From a virus: 32,803 nucleotides of DNA. The notes beneath the pieces are model-generated. The model saw only the letters and a list, made by a program, of their open reading frames with translations. It was not told the DNA's origin and searched no databases. The stretch is taken from IMG/VR virus record IMGVR_UViG_3300044640_001757, positions 1-32,803 of that record. The stretch is one strand, 5' to 3'. Below are positions 6,658 through 13,908 of the stretch, piece after piece. The position numbers and the translations under genes were made by a program. The number at the start of each line of letters is the position of its first letter. Position 1 is the first letter of the stretch.

Positions 6658-7184
6658 GTCTTTTCTCCTGTGATGCCGTGAATCTCTGCAAAGTGCTTGT
6701 ACAGGGCTCGATATTCGTCCCACTCCACATCGGTTGCTGTAAAGTTCTGCCAGTGTTTAAGCTGCTCTGAATAGGTCAGTGGCTCCCGGCGTGGTGGGGC
6801 TGCGTAAAGCGCACGAATGGGCCAGTTACCGTCTAGCTTCGTGTCCTCGTAGTGTTTGTCGTTGATGAAGTTGCACCACTGCCCGTCTCGGTCTTGGTAC
6901 TGGTAGCAAGCTGGCTCAGACTGCTCCGGCTCCACAGGTGTTTGTGCTGGGGGTGTGGTCACCCTGTGCAGTTCACGCACCAGTTCACGCACAGGTCGAT
7001 GCCGCCACTCGTCCCAGTTGACGGTATCAAAAGCGGTATCAAAGTCCACCAGCTCACCCGGCTTCAGCGCAGCCTCAAGGGCTTGCTTCAGTGCGGCACG
7101 GGCATCTTCTACTTGCGCATGCGTTCCGTTGCTCAATACTCGGTATGTATAGGCAAGCGCCATCAGTTCGTCAATTTTTGTCAT
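6654..7184 (-). CDS. Modular phage accessory protein with PIRALYA motif
   Basis: 176 residues. The N-terminal half is helical (ARAALKQALEAALKPGE). The C-terminal half has CYQYQDRDGQWCNFINDKHY followed by NWPIRALYAAPP. That 'x-PIRALYA-x-P' ending is a recurrent module in phage and prophage proteins of unknown role. The end (YRALYKHFAEIHGI) is helical. GGGGGTGA precedes the ATG at 7184. It is part of the coupled accessory string. Confidence 0.7.
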   Translation of the reverse strand: MTKIDELMALAYTYRVLSNGTHAQVEDARAALKQALEAALKPGELVDFDTAFDTVNWDEWRHRPVRELVRELHRVTTPPAQTPVEPEQSEPACYQYQDRDGQWCNFINDKHYEDTKLDGNWPIRALYAAPPRREPLTYSEQLKHWQNFTATDVEWDEYRALYKHFAEIHGITGEKT

Positions 7185-7187
7185 CCG

Positions 7188-7289
7188 TCACCCCCAGAAA
7201 AGCCAGCCGACTGCGATGCCGACAGCAAAGCACGAGCCGCAGACCACGGCAATCAAGCCGTAGATTCCCTTTTCTTCGCCGGTCATCAT
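7188..7289 (-). CDS. 33-residue single-pass membrane microprotein
   Basis: A 34-codon frame fills the gap between two accepted genes: its ATG at 7289 overlaps the upstream stop by ATGA and its TGA (7188-7190) ends 3 nt before the next ATG. After MMTGEEKG comes a continuous hydrophobic stretch of about 24 residues rich in Gly, Ala and Val (YGLIAVVCGSCFAVGIAVGW), ending LFWG. The acidic/basic N-terminus and one transmembrane helix suggest an inner-membrane micropeptide. Function unknown. The exact fit into the coupled operon is the main support. Confidence 0.65.
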   Translation of the reverse strand: MMTGEEKGIYGLIAVVCGSCFAVGIAVGWLFWG

Positions 7290-7510
7290 TTCGCAAGCTC
7301 CTTCAAAAGCGTGTCAGCGGCGCACCTGGCATCCTTGGCCAAGTTGTCGAAGTGCTCCTGCGTTGTCGGGTCGCAGTTCGGGTTCGCGCAGAACCCCTGC
7401 AAGGCTTTGCCTGCGTAGTATTCGCGCAGGGTCATACCCGGCTCGCCGCTGTTCAGTCCGTGCTCTGCCGTTGCCGGGAACGCCGGCCCGCCGTTTGGTT
7501 TGTTGCTCAT
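7286..7510 (-). CDS. Small conserved phage protein (GGPAFP/GMTLREYYAG type)
   Basis: 74 residues. It starts MSNKPNGGPAFP and contains GMTLREYYAGKALQG, a pattern I recognise from many small phage and prophage proteins without known function, usually next to other accessory genes. The rest is helical with two Cys (CANPNCDP). It overlaps the upstream gene by ATGA and the downstream microprotein by ATGA. Confidence 0.75.
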   Translation of the reverse strand: MSNKPNGGPAFPATAEHGLNSGEPGMTLREYYAGKALQGFCANPNCDPTTQEHFDNLAKDARCAADTLLKELAK

Positions 7511-7725
7511 GCTGCACCGCCTTTCGCCGTCAGCCTGTGAAAGCGGTAATGCCCAATGCCGCGAATAAAGCGGATGGAGACGCGGCCATCCCTGACGGCT
7601 GGACGCAGCGCCGTGGCAACAGCCCTTGCTGACACCCCCATGTCGCTTGCCATTGCACTGGCTGGGTGTGCAGTCCTACGCGCCCTGACAGCCAGGACAG
7701 CCTCAGATGTGGTGATTTTTCTCAT
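7507..7725 (-). CDS. Small HTH-like DNA-binding protein
   Basis: 72 residues; ATG at 7725 with AAAGGAG 5 nt upstream. It reads as a winged-helix-type fold: TTSEAVLAVRARRTAHPASA, recognition-helix-like DMGVSARAVATALRPAV, then a basic wing GRVSIRFIRGIGHYRFHRL. It is strongly basic. DNA binding is inferred from this pattern; the target is unknown. Confidence 0.65.
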   Translation of the reverse strand: MRKITTSEAVLAVRARRTAHPASAMASDMGVSARAVATALRPAVRDGRVSIRFIRGIGHYRFHRLTAKGGAA

Positions 7726-7735
7726 GGATTCTCCT

Positions 7736-8155
7736 TTATGACCAGCTCGGGCCGGATTCGGGCGGCACCATCGCCTTCACCTCGACCCACGCGGCGGCAA
7801 GGCGCTCAAGCTGGTCGGTGGTCAGCTTGAGTTCGTGCATCGGGCTACCAATCAGGTCGTCCGTGGCCTTTTCGGCAGCACGCCATCGCGCCAGCTCTTC
7901 GGTCTGTTTGGTGTGTTCGGCCAACAGCTCGGGCGTGACCTCGACCGCATAGGTGTAGCTCGTCCCAACCTGCTTTCCATCTTCGATGCGGAATCGGACC
8001 TCGTAGTGGCCGCGTTCGTCCTTGGTCACAACCTGCGTTGCCGTGGTCCTGGTGACGGTCAGCATCGTGTGTTCGACTTTTGGAATGCAACGCCAAGAGT
8101 TCCCACGGTTCCTGATTGCCAGTTTGTCGCCTGGCTTCAAGTGAGCAAGATTCAT
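7736..8155 (-). CDS. Unknown phage protein
   Basis: 139 residues. The N-terminal half looks like a small beta-barrel (LKPGDKLAIRNRGNSW, VEHTMLTVTRTTATQVVTKD, GHYEVRFRIEDGKQVG). The second half is a charged helix (LLAEHTKQTEELARWRAAE) followed by another helical segment. It may be a small DNA-modulating or DNA-mimic protein, but nothing decides this. It overlaps the upstream gene by ATGA. Confidence 0.65.
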   Translation of the reverse strand: MNLAHLKPGDKLAIRNRGNSWRCIPKVEHTMLTVTRTTATQVVTKDERGHYEVRFRIEDGKQVGTSYTYAVEVTPELLAEHTKQTEELARWRAAEKATDDLIGSPMHELKLTTDQLERLAAAWVEVKAMVPPESGPSWS

Positions 8156-8697
8156 CTTTTTTCCTTCATCTTTTCGAGCAAAATTTGCTCACGCTTGCTT
8201 GCTGCATCAGCCATCTGAGCTGGGCTGCTGGCCAGCAACACCTCTTCGTAAATGCCGATTGCCTCTCGCACGCTCCATGCGCCCTGGCCATCGAACGCCC
8301 ACACACCAGTCTTGGCGTGCCGAGCATTGACGCGGTGCAAAGCGTCATGTGCGGCTTTGAGGGGCGGCAGCGCAGGGTTTTTGGCGGGGTCTTCACCCGC
8401 AATCTCAAGCATGCGCAGCCACGCCACACCAACGGCATGGTCCAGCATGTCCAGGTGCCGCGTGTCGCCAGTTGGGATGCCGCCGCGCAGCATCGAATCC
8501 AGCGACTCATGCACCTTGAGCAACGAGTTGTTGGCGGCACGAAGCGTGCTGCCGCCGCACTCCAAAAAAGAGCCGGGTATTGGCTCATCCGTGTACGACC
8601 TGGCACGCTGAATGGTGTTCAGCCATTCCGCGCCGTTGTAGGTGCCGCCATCTGCCGCACGCCGCTGCTTCCTGGCGTATGCGCTCGTCTTTCTCAT
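8152..8697 (-). CDS. Unknown helical phage protein
   Basis: 181 residues from the ATG at 8697, chosen because it overlaps the upstream stop (ATGA). The N-terminus is basic (MRKTSAYARKQRRAADGG); the body is helical with a conserved-looking core (HLDMLDHAVGVAWLRMLEIAG and LKAAHDALHRVNARHAKTG). The tail is a charged helix ending KMKEKR. I do not recognise a named family. Confidence 0.65.
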   Translation of the reverse strand: MRKTSAYARKQRRAADGGTYNGAEWLNTIQRARSYTDEPIPGSFLECGGSTLRAANNSLLKVHESLDSMLRGGIPTGDTRHLDMLDHAVGVAWLRMLEIAGEDPAKNPALPPLKAAHDALHRVNARHAKTGVWAFDGQGAWSVREAIGIYEEVLLASSPAQMADAASKREQILLEKMKEKR

Positions 8698-9176
8698 TTG
8701 CGAGTCACCACCATTGCCGGTGTCGCTGTGCGCTTGCAAAAAGACGAGCCGCCAATTGGGCTGACTTTTTGTGGTTTCACTGGATGCTGCGCCACCTTTA
8801 TTGGCACACCCTCCATGCCCATTGGTGGCGCATAAGGCACGACCACATCACCGCGTCGGCTGCCAATCTGCAAGTGGTCGAATGCATCCGCCCTGGCGGG
8901 CGCGGTGTACTTGGGCTTGTAGTCTGTGGACCCCATCAGGCTCTTTGGTGGCGCGGCATCTTTTGCCTGCACCTCCACCACCGGGAACCAGATATTTGGC
9001 GCACCGCCCTTGCGCTCGACCAGCCCAGCCTCGCGCAACCGCGCCAGTGCTTTGCGGGCCTCGTGCTGCACGATGCCGCTCAGTGATGCAGCAATCTCGC
9101 CAACGGTCATGTTCGGTTGGCGCTTGAGCAATGCCAACACGCGGTTGGCATGGCTGTCCATGTGTTCAATGGTCAT
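8694..9176 (-). CDS. Winged-helix transcriptional regulator
   Basis: 160 residues from the ATG at 9176. The N-terminal 65 residues are a clear winged helix: MDSHANRVLALLKRQPN, then MTVGEIAASLSGIVQHEARKALARLREAGLVERKG with a hydrophobic wing ending WFPVVE. The C-terminal half is low complexity, Pro-rich and basic with no recognised fold. It is the first gene after a leftward promoter whose -10 region lies in a palindrome (9204-9222), so autoregulation is plausible. Its target is otherwise unknown. Confidence 0.75.
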   Translation of the reverse strand: MTIEHMDSHANRVLALLKRQPNMTVGEIAASLSGIVQHEARKALARLREAGLVERKGGAPNIWFPVVEVQAKDAAPPKSLMGSTDYKPKYTAPARADAFDHLQIGSRRGDVVVPYAPPMGMEGVPIKVAQHPVKPQKVSPIGGSSFCKRTATPAMVVTRK

Positions 9177-9203
9177 TGAGATTTGGTAAAAAAATTGCAC
9201 CGC

Positions 9204-9235
9204 ACGCTTTATACAAAAGCGTTTCTAGCTATCAA
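9204..9235 (-). promoter_or_regulatory. Internal leftward promoter with overlapping palindromic operator
   Basis: On the minus strand TTGATA (9230-9235) and TATAAA (9208-9213) are 16 nt apart, each one base from the sigma-70 consensus. A perfect 7-bp inverted repeat ACGCTTT/AAAGCGT (9204-9210 and 9216-9222, 5-nt centre) covers the -10 and part of the spacer. It begins at the tandem stops of ssb and would drive the accessory genes from 9176 leftward. The repeat could be an operator; as RNA it has no adjoining U-tract, so a terminator is less likely. Confidence 0.55.
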
Positions 9236-9747
9236 AAGGGAATGTCGTCGTCCATGTCATCGAAGCCACTGGATGACCTGGGCGGGGCTGACTGGCGCTC
9301 CTGGCGCTGCGGGCGCTCTTCCCGCTGTGGGCGCTCTTCCCGCTGCGGGCGTTCCTGGCGCTGCGGGCGTTCCTGGCTGGTCCTTGCTGGTGGGCGGTCC
9401 TGCTGGCGGTCATCGCGCCCACCCAGCAGTTGCAGCTCGGTGGCGATGATGTCAACGGTGTTCTTTTCGACACCGGACTGGTCGGTGTACTTGCCGTACT
9501 TCAACCGGCCTTCAACGTAGACAGGCGAGCCTTTCTTGACGTACTCGCCAACGATTTCAGCCAGCCGCTCGTAGAAGGTGACGCGGTGCCACTGGGTATC
9601 TTCGATGGTTTCCCCGCTTTCGCGGTCCTTGCGGCGGCTGGTGGTGGCAATGCTGATGTTGGCCACAGCCATGCCGTTTGCCATGTAGCGGATTTCGGGG
9701 TCACGGCCACAGTTGCCGATGAGAATTACCTTGTTGACGGATGCCAT
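9232..9747 (-). CDS. ssb: Single-stranded DNA-binding protein
   Basis: 171 residues. Residues 1-110 are the OB-fold: MASVNKVILIGNCGRDPEIR, the TQWHRVTFYERLAE core, VYVEGRLKYGKY, and a strand ending ATELQLLGG. Residues 126-149 are four copies of ERPQR(Q/E), a basic/acidic disordered linker. The end, DDMDDDIPF, is the canonical acidic tip that recruits host replication and repair proteins. It binds ssDNA during replication and Exo/Bet recombination. It lies 12 nt downstream of rdgC in the same operon; two stop codons in tandem close it. Confidence 0.95.
   Translation of the reverse strand: MASVNKVILIGNCGRDPEIRYMANGMAVANISIATTSRRKDRESGETIEDTQWHRVTFYERLAEIVGEYVKKGSPVYVEGRLKYGKYTDQSGVEKNTVDIIATELQLLGGRDDRQQDRPPARTSQERPQRQERPQREERPQREERPQRQERQSAPPRSSSGFDDMDDDIPF
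9301..9372 (-). repeat. Four 18-bp in-frame tandem repeats in ssb
   Basis: Four 18-bp units encode ERPQRQ, ERPQRE, ERPQRE and ERPQRQ in the linker of SSB. Being in frame, copy-number change by slippage would only alter linker length. Confidence 0.85.
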
Positions 9748-9759
9748 GATGTGTGTCCT

Positions 9760-10647
9760 TTACTCAGGCTGGGTTGGTTGTGGGATGCCGCCCAAGGCGA
9801 GCACCAGCTCGGCAATCAGCGGGCGGAACTCGCCAATGGCAATCGCAAGCGAGCCGTCGAAGTCGCCGGGGTTGATGTCGTGCTGACGCGCCAGCACCAT
9901 CACCTTGTCGTCAAAGTCGATTTTTTTGAGCTGGAGCGCGTCGGTCAGGGTGAACTGCACGCGGTCGTCAAACTCCAGCGCGAGGCTGGTCGGCTGCTTG
10001 CCTTGTGCCAAGTGGGCCTGCACCTCGTCGGTCAGCAGTGGGTGGTTGGTGTACCGGACCTTTGCGCTTGACTCATCGCATGCACGCAGCTCGCACGCTC
10101 GGCCAATGCCGAACCCTTCCGGTGCCTCATCTGTCAGCCATGTGGACATGGCCACGGCTGGCGAGGTGGCGGTGTTCAGCCGCTCGGCCACAAACCCGTC
10201 CGCGCACTTGACCAGTGCCGTGATGGCATCGTCAACCAGGCCCGCACTGGTGGTGTCCAGAATCAGCCACTCGCCGTCCAAAATGGCCAGCACGTCTTTC
10301 TGCTTCGGGAAGGCATGGGGCAGCAGACTCAAAAGCACCTCTTCCTTGAGGTCGCGCCGCTCTTTCCTGCCTGGCTTGCGGCCCGTCTCGGCCTCAATGG
10401 CTTCGCACAGCGCATCCACCCCCTTGGCAATCGTCGCGGCTGGCACGGTGCGGGTTTCCACCCGCAGGCGCATGACCTGGGCACCGCTATTGACGCGCAC
10501 CAGCCAACCGTAATCATCGCCATGTGGCACCCAGCCCAATGATTTCTGCTGGGTCTTGCCGGTCGGGGTGAAAGCCATTGGCTCAAGGTTGTCGTGCGTG
10601 ATGGTGACTGGCTTGGTCACTCTGAAAATGCTGGCGTTCTTAATCAC
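9760..10647 (-). CDS. rdgC: RdgC-like recombination-associated protein
   Basis: 295 residues, close to the usual 300 of RdgC. It begins with the typical KNASIFRVTKP and has the family hallmarks GWVPHGDDYGW, VRVETRTVPAATI and GRKERRDLKEEVLLSLLPHAF. RdgC forms a ring around DNA and restrains RecA-mediated strand exchange. The start is a GTG at 10647 with AAGGGA 7 nt upstream, 1 nt after the exonuclease stop. Its position among Exo, Bet and SSB suggests a role in steering phage recombination away from RecA, which is inference. Confidence 0.9.
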   Translation of the reverse strand: MIKNASIFRVTKPVTITHDNLEPMAFTPTGKTQQKSLGWVPHGDDYGWLVRVNSGAQVMRLRVETRTVPAATIAKGVDALCEAIEAETGRKPGRKERRDLKEEVLLSLLPHAFPKQKDVLAILDGEWLILDTTSAGLVDDAITALVKCADGFVAERLNTATSPAVAMSTWLTDEAPEGFGIGRACELRACDESSAKVRYTNHPLLTDEVQAHLAQGKQPTSLALEFDDRVQFTLTDALQLKKIDFDDKVMVLARQHDINPGDFDGSLAIAIGEFRPLIAELVLALGGIPQPTQPE

Positions 10648-10648
10648 G

Positions 10649-11437
10649 TCAAGTCCCTTGTGTTGCGTTGCTGGCAGCGGCGCTCAATGCCCGCTTCTCT
10701 GATTCCACGAGGCGGTGGAAGGCAATCAAGTCCTGCTCCATTGCCTCGATGTATGCGTCATCCCGGTCAACAACGTGCAGGATGAGTTCCAGCCCGTAGC
10801 ACGCCAGGGGTGGGCAGTACAAGCAGAAGTGCCACTGGTTCAGGCCGGTCAGCCACATGCCACCCTGAATCTGGTCCATGAACTCGGACAGGTCGTTTTT
10901 GATGACAATGTTTCGGATGCCATCTGGGGCGACAAGGCACTTGTATTCGCAGCCAATTTCCTGACGGATGAAGCCGTCAGCGGATGCGCCAAACGTCCCG
11001 CAGTCAGACAGCACGAAGCCAGCCGTATCAACGATGACCCCGGCATGAGCCTCGTGCGCAGCCCGCGCCATCGGCTCAAGCTCATGTCCGCGCTTCATGG
11101 CCCATGTTTCAAAGCCAGCATCCAGGGGCTTTTTGTCTCGGGCCTCAATCGCCAGCCGGAATGCGTAGTTCTTCGCGGCCTCGCTGAAGTCGCCAATGGG
11201 CAACCCGGCAATGGCTCGCTCGACCGTTTCAGTCCTGCGCGGCTTCGTCTTGTAGCCAGCAGCCTCGGCAGCCGCAGCCTCGGTGTCTCCGCGCTTGATG
11301 GCATCGACATACAGTTGCTGCTGCTCAGTCAGCCCACCAACACGCTGGCGGGCCACCTTGAACATGCTTGCGGTGATGACACCGGCACGCGCCTCGTGCC
11401 ATTCGGCGCTACCCTGCTCACAATTGACGACCTTCAT
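10649..11437 (-). CDS. YqaJ-type phage recombination exonuclease
   Basis: 262 residues from the ATG at 11437 (ATGA overlap with bet). The N-terminus QGSAEWHEARAGVITAS is the hallmark of the YqaJ/lambda-exonuclease family. The nuclease core shows GHELEPMARAAHE, then FGASADGFI and CEYKCL, matching the expected D and E-x-K metal-binding residues of the PD-(D/E)xK fold. It would degrade one DNA strand 5' to 3' to expose ssDNA for Bet annealing. The tail is Ala-rich. Confidence 0.9.
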   Translation of the reverse strand: MKVVNCEQGSAEWHEARAGVITASMFKVARQRVGGLTEQQQLYVDAIKRGDTEAAAAEAAGYKTKPRRTETVERAIAGLPIGDFSEAAKNYAFRLAIEARDKKPLDAGFETWAMKRGHELEPMARAAHEAHAGVIVDTAGFVLSDCGTFGASADGFIRQEIGCEYKCLVAPDGIRNIVIKNDLSEFMDQIQGGMWLTGLNQWHFCLYCPPLACYGLELILHVVDRDDAYIEAMEQDLIAFHRLVESEKRALSAAASNATQGT

Positions 11438-12423
11438 TGGGCACCCCGCATGGTGGCCAAGCACTCGTCGTACTTGTCGTTGAGGATGTTCACCTCTGCT
11501 TTGTCGGGGATGGCATTAATCCAGTCACCCGCAACACCCAGCTCGTCCTCGTTCTTGGCCTGGCAAATCATGGCCATCACCTCGTCAAAGGACTTTGTGG
11601 CTGGTTGTTTGGTGGCCGGTGAAACATCCACGGTGCGGGACTCATCAGCCCTGATGGCTCCCTCCTTGAATCCGGCATGCTCTGCTGTTTTCACCAGCTC
11701 GTTGCGCACACTGGCCGCAAGCCCTTTCCAGAACGTAGCGTAGGCGCGAGAGCCACACGATGACGCTTCCTCGGCCTGGGCCAGAAGCTCGTCTGTCCAT
11801 GCGCCGCTGTCAACGATGCCAGGTGAATCCTGCACATGCATCGACTTGCCTTCCATTTCCTCGGCGGTGGGCTGCGCTGCAATCTCGGGGAATGCCTTGC
11901 GCAGCGCCTGGGCCTCCGCGCACTTGGCTATCTGGCCGTATGGGCGCTTCTTCCACATCGCGTTGGGGGCGGCTGAATCCCTGCCAGCGGTGGCGTAGTT
12001 CTCCAGCCAGAACTCGCGGGCGGTGAAGTCAACCATTTCACCCGTGGGCAGTCGGCGCTTGACAGTGACACGGCACCACTGGGGAAATGTCACATCAACA
12101 CCTGCCAGCTCTGCGGTCACATCGGGTCCGAACTCAGGCTCTGACACGCCTGCGCATTCCCCGCTGCGCATGGCCTGTGTGCGGTACAAATTCACACCGG
12201 GCATGATTACGTCGCGCATGCTCTTGGTGTTTTTGTCCCACATGGGGACGATGTGGACGGGCTTTTGCATGGGGTCCAGGCCAGCGGCGCGGCAGTACCC
12301 CATCACCATCTTGATTGATGAAGGGTTCGCGCCTGGGTACAGGCTTGACTGCAACACATCAATCAGCTCTGGCTCTGTCATGGCCGACAGTGCGCGGCCC
12401 TCTGCTTTGACAATGGCGTTCAT
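11434..12423 (-). CDS. bet: Bet/RecT-family single-strand annealing protein
   Basis: 329 residues. The first two thirds fit the lambda-Bet group: LIDVLQSSLYPGANPSSIKM, YCRAAGLDPMQKPVHIVPMW, a beta-rich middle, and KKRPYGQIAKCAEAQALRKA with FPEIAAQPTAEEM. The C-terminal third is a variable helical domain. It anneals complementary single strands and works with the exonuclease encoded immediately downstream. It starts 1 nt after the stop of the coiled-coil gene. Confidence 0.93.
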   Translation of the reverse strand: MNAIVKAEGRALSAMTEPELIDVLQSSLYPGANPSSIKMVMGYCRAAGLDPMQKPVHIVPMWDKNTKSMRDVIMPGVNLYRTQAMRSGECAGVSEPEFGPDVTAELAGVDVTFPQWCRVTVKRRLPTGEMVDFTAREFWLENYATAGRDSAAPNAMWKKRPYGQIAKCAEAQALRKAFPEIAAQPTAEEMEGKSMHVQDSPGIVDSGAWTDELLAQAEEASSCGSRAYATFWKGLAASVRNELVKTAEHAGFKEGAIRADESRTVDVSPATKQPATKSFDEVMAMICQAKNEDELGVAGDWINAIPDKAEVNILNDKYDECLATMRGAQ

Positions 12424-12424
12424 T

Positions 12425-13540
12425 TCAGCCTCTCAGGGTTGCGATTTCGGATGCCCGCTCGGTAATCCAGCGGGCGGCGGTCTTGTTGTCGGTGCAGAAG
12501 AACTCGGCCACAGCCAGCACAAGCGCACTGGCGACTGGTGCGGCTGGCTGCGTTACCACCGGAGCTGCCGCCGCTACCACCGGAGCTGCTACCACCGGAG
12601 CTGGCTCGGTGGGAGGGGAAGATTGGCTATCGAATGCCTCATCGGAGCCACCAATTCCAGCCACCATGTCAGCCATTTGTGCGGCCACTGTCACCATTGG
12701 CTCGGCCTGCTCGATTGGCTTGCTCTTCGCCTCAACCTCGGCTCGCAGGCGGGCCAGCTCGGCGCGCTCTTCTTCCAGCTTTGCGCGCGCGTCATCTGCG
12801 GCCTTTTGCGCCTCCGCACGCTGACGCTCAATCTCTTCGCGCTCGGCCTTCAGTCGGGCAGCTTCGGCAGCCTGCTCTGCCTTGATGCGCTCCCGCTCGG
12901 CCTTCTCGGCGGCGGCGCGGGCCTCTTCATCCAGCTTTTCACCGTGAACCCTGGTCAGGTGGGACACGGCATGGGCATGGGCGAACATGGCCTCGTCAAC
13001 GAACTCAGCAAATGAGTCGTCAACCTGAATCGCGCCCAACTTGGCCTGCAACTCGGCCACGCGCTCTGCCGTGCGGCAGTTGTTGGCCAGCATCACGAAG
13101 TTCTTGATAGCTGCAATGCGCTCGGTGATGGCCAGCACGCGGGCACGCTCGGCGGCTTCGGCCTCGGCCTTGAGTCGCGCCTGCTCCTGGTCCCATGCAT
13201 CGCGGGCAGCTTTCAGGCGGTTTTCCTCCGGCTCAACGATTGCCACCAGTCTCGCAGCCTCGGCAATCACCGCCCTGGAGAACTTGGTGGCATCATCACG
13301 AGCCTCTTTCGATGCCTTTTCAACGGCGGTACGGGCACGCATCAGCTCCATCGCCGCACCATGAGCCTGCTCGCGGCCCGCCTTGTCCTTGACCACCGTA
13401 ATGCTGGCGTGCTTGCTGGCAAGCTCCTTCAGGTGCTTCTCGGCGTTGTCGCTTTTCAGCGCCAGGGCGGCACGCTCGGCCACCGGAACCAGTTCAGTTT
13501 TCGGTGCGGTCTGCACCTCTTCAATATCCATCAATTCCAC
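12425..13540 (-). CDS. Long coiled-coil protein upstream of Bet
   Basis: 371 residues with a GTG start at 13540 (AGGAG 6 nt upstream; an ATG 9 nt further in is possible). Residues from about 50 to 275 are Ala/Glu/Arg-rich helix with heptads, ending in KAEREEIERQRAEAQKAADD and similar. An Ala/Pro/Val linker follows, whose DNA holds three copies of TACCACCGGAGCTG (12554-12603). The last 30 residues (EFFCTDNKTAARWITERASE) look like a separate small helical domain. Proteins of this build often precede Bet/RecT genes in phages; the role is unknown. Confidence 0.8.
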   Translation of the reverse strand: MELMDIEEVQTAPKTELVPVAERAALALKSDNAEKHLKELASKHASITVVKDKAGREQAHGAAMELMRARTAVEKASKEARDDATKFSRAVIAEAARLVAIVEPEENRLKAARDAWDQEQARLKAEAEAAERARVLAITERIAAIKNFVMLANNCRTAERVAELQAKLGAIQVDDSFAEFVDEAMFAHAHAVSHLTRVHGEKLDEEARAAAEKAERERIKAEQAAEAARLKAEREEIERQRAEAQKAADDARAKLEEERAELARLRAEVEAKSKPIEQAEPMVTVAAQMADMVAGIGGSDEAFDSQSSPPTEPAPVVAAPVVAAAAPVVTQPAAPVASALVLAVAEFFCTDNKTAARWITERASEIATLRG

Positions 13541-13549
13541 AGTTCTCTC

Positions 13550-13681
13550 CTATTTGCTCCCGACCAGAAAACCAGCCAGGAAAGAAACAACAACAACGGC
13601 AGCCAGAAACCCGGCCACCGACAACGTGGACACAACCAGCTCTTTCGTGGTTGGTCCGGGCATGTCTTTGGGGTCAATCAT
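13550..13681 (-). CDS. 43-residue single-pass membrane microprotein
   Basis: A 44-codon frame exactly fills the space between two genes: ATG at 13681 overlaps the upstream stop (ATGA) and the TAG ends at 13550, with the next AGGAG overlapping its end. A short polar N-terminus (MIDPKDMPGPTTKE) precedes a strongly hydrophobic segment (VAGFLAAVVVVSFLAGFLVG) and a final SK. A small inner-membrane protein is the natural reading. Function unknown; second gene of this kind in the leftward operon. Confidence 0.65.
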   Translation of the reverse strand: MIDPKDMPGPTTKELVVSTLSVAGFLAAVVVVSFLAGFLVGSK

Positions 13682-13908
13682 TTGGAGGCCAAAACGGGGT
13701 GTTTCTGTCCAAGCCTGCCGACGCACACCAGTTGGTCATGGCTGTCGTACTCGGGCTGCGTTTGCAACCCGAACACCCGATGGCAGAACTTGACCGACTG
13801 CGCCCACTCGCGGCGCTCGGCATCCATTGCCTGCTCGGCGTGGTGGTCGTCATCCATGACGTAGCCCCACGCCAGGGCGACAACAAAAATGGTGATTGCG
13901 CCGCGCAT
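13678..13908 (-). CDS. Small protein with N-terminal membrane segment
   Basis: 76 residues. The first 17 residues (MRGAITIFVVALAWGYV) form a signal-anchor or uncleaved signal, followed by an acidic/His patch (MDDDHHAEQAMD) and a soluble tail with two Cys. The ATG at 13908 shares a base with the previous stop (TGATG). No family is recognised. It may be exposed to the periplasm, if the hydrophobic segment is an anchor. Confidence 0.65.
   Translation of the reverse strand: MRGAITIFVVALAWGYVMDDDHHAEQAMDAERREWAQSVKFCHRVFGLQTQPEYDSHDQLVCVGRLGQKHPVLASK

Noticed and set aside
10715-11743. Plus-strand open frame of 342 codons
   Set aside because: Antisense to the exonuclease and Bet genes, both firmly identified.
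12023-13015. Plus-strand open frame of 330 codons
   Set aside because: Antisense to Bet and the coiled-coil gene; composition is a by-product of their codon bias.
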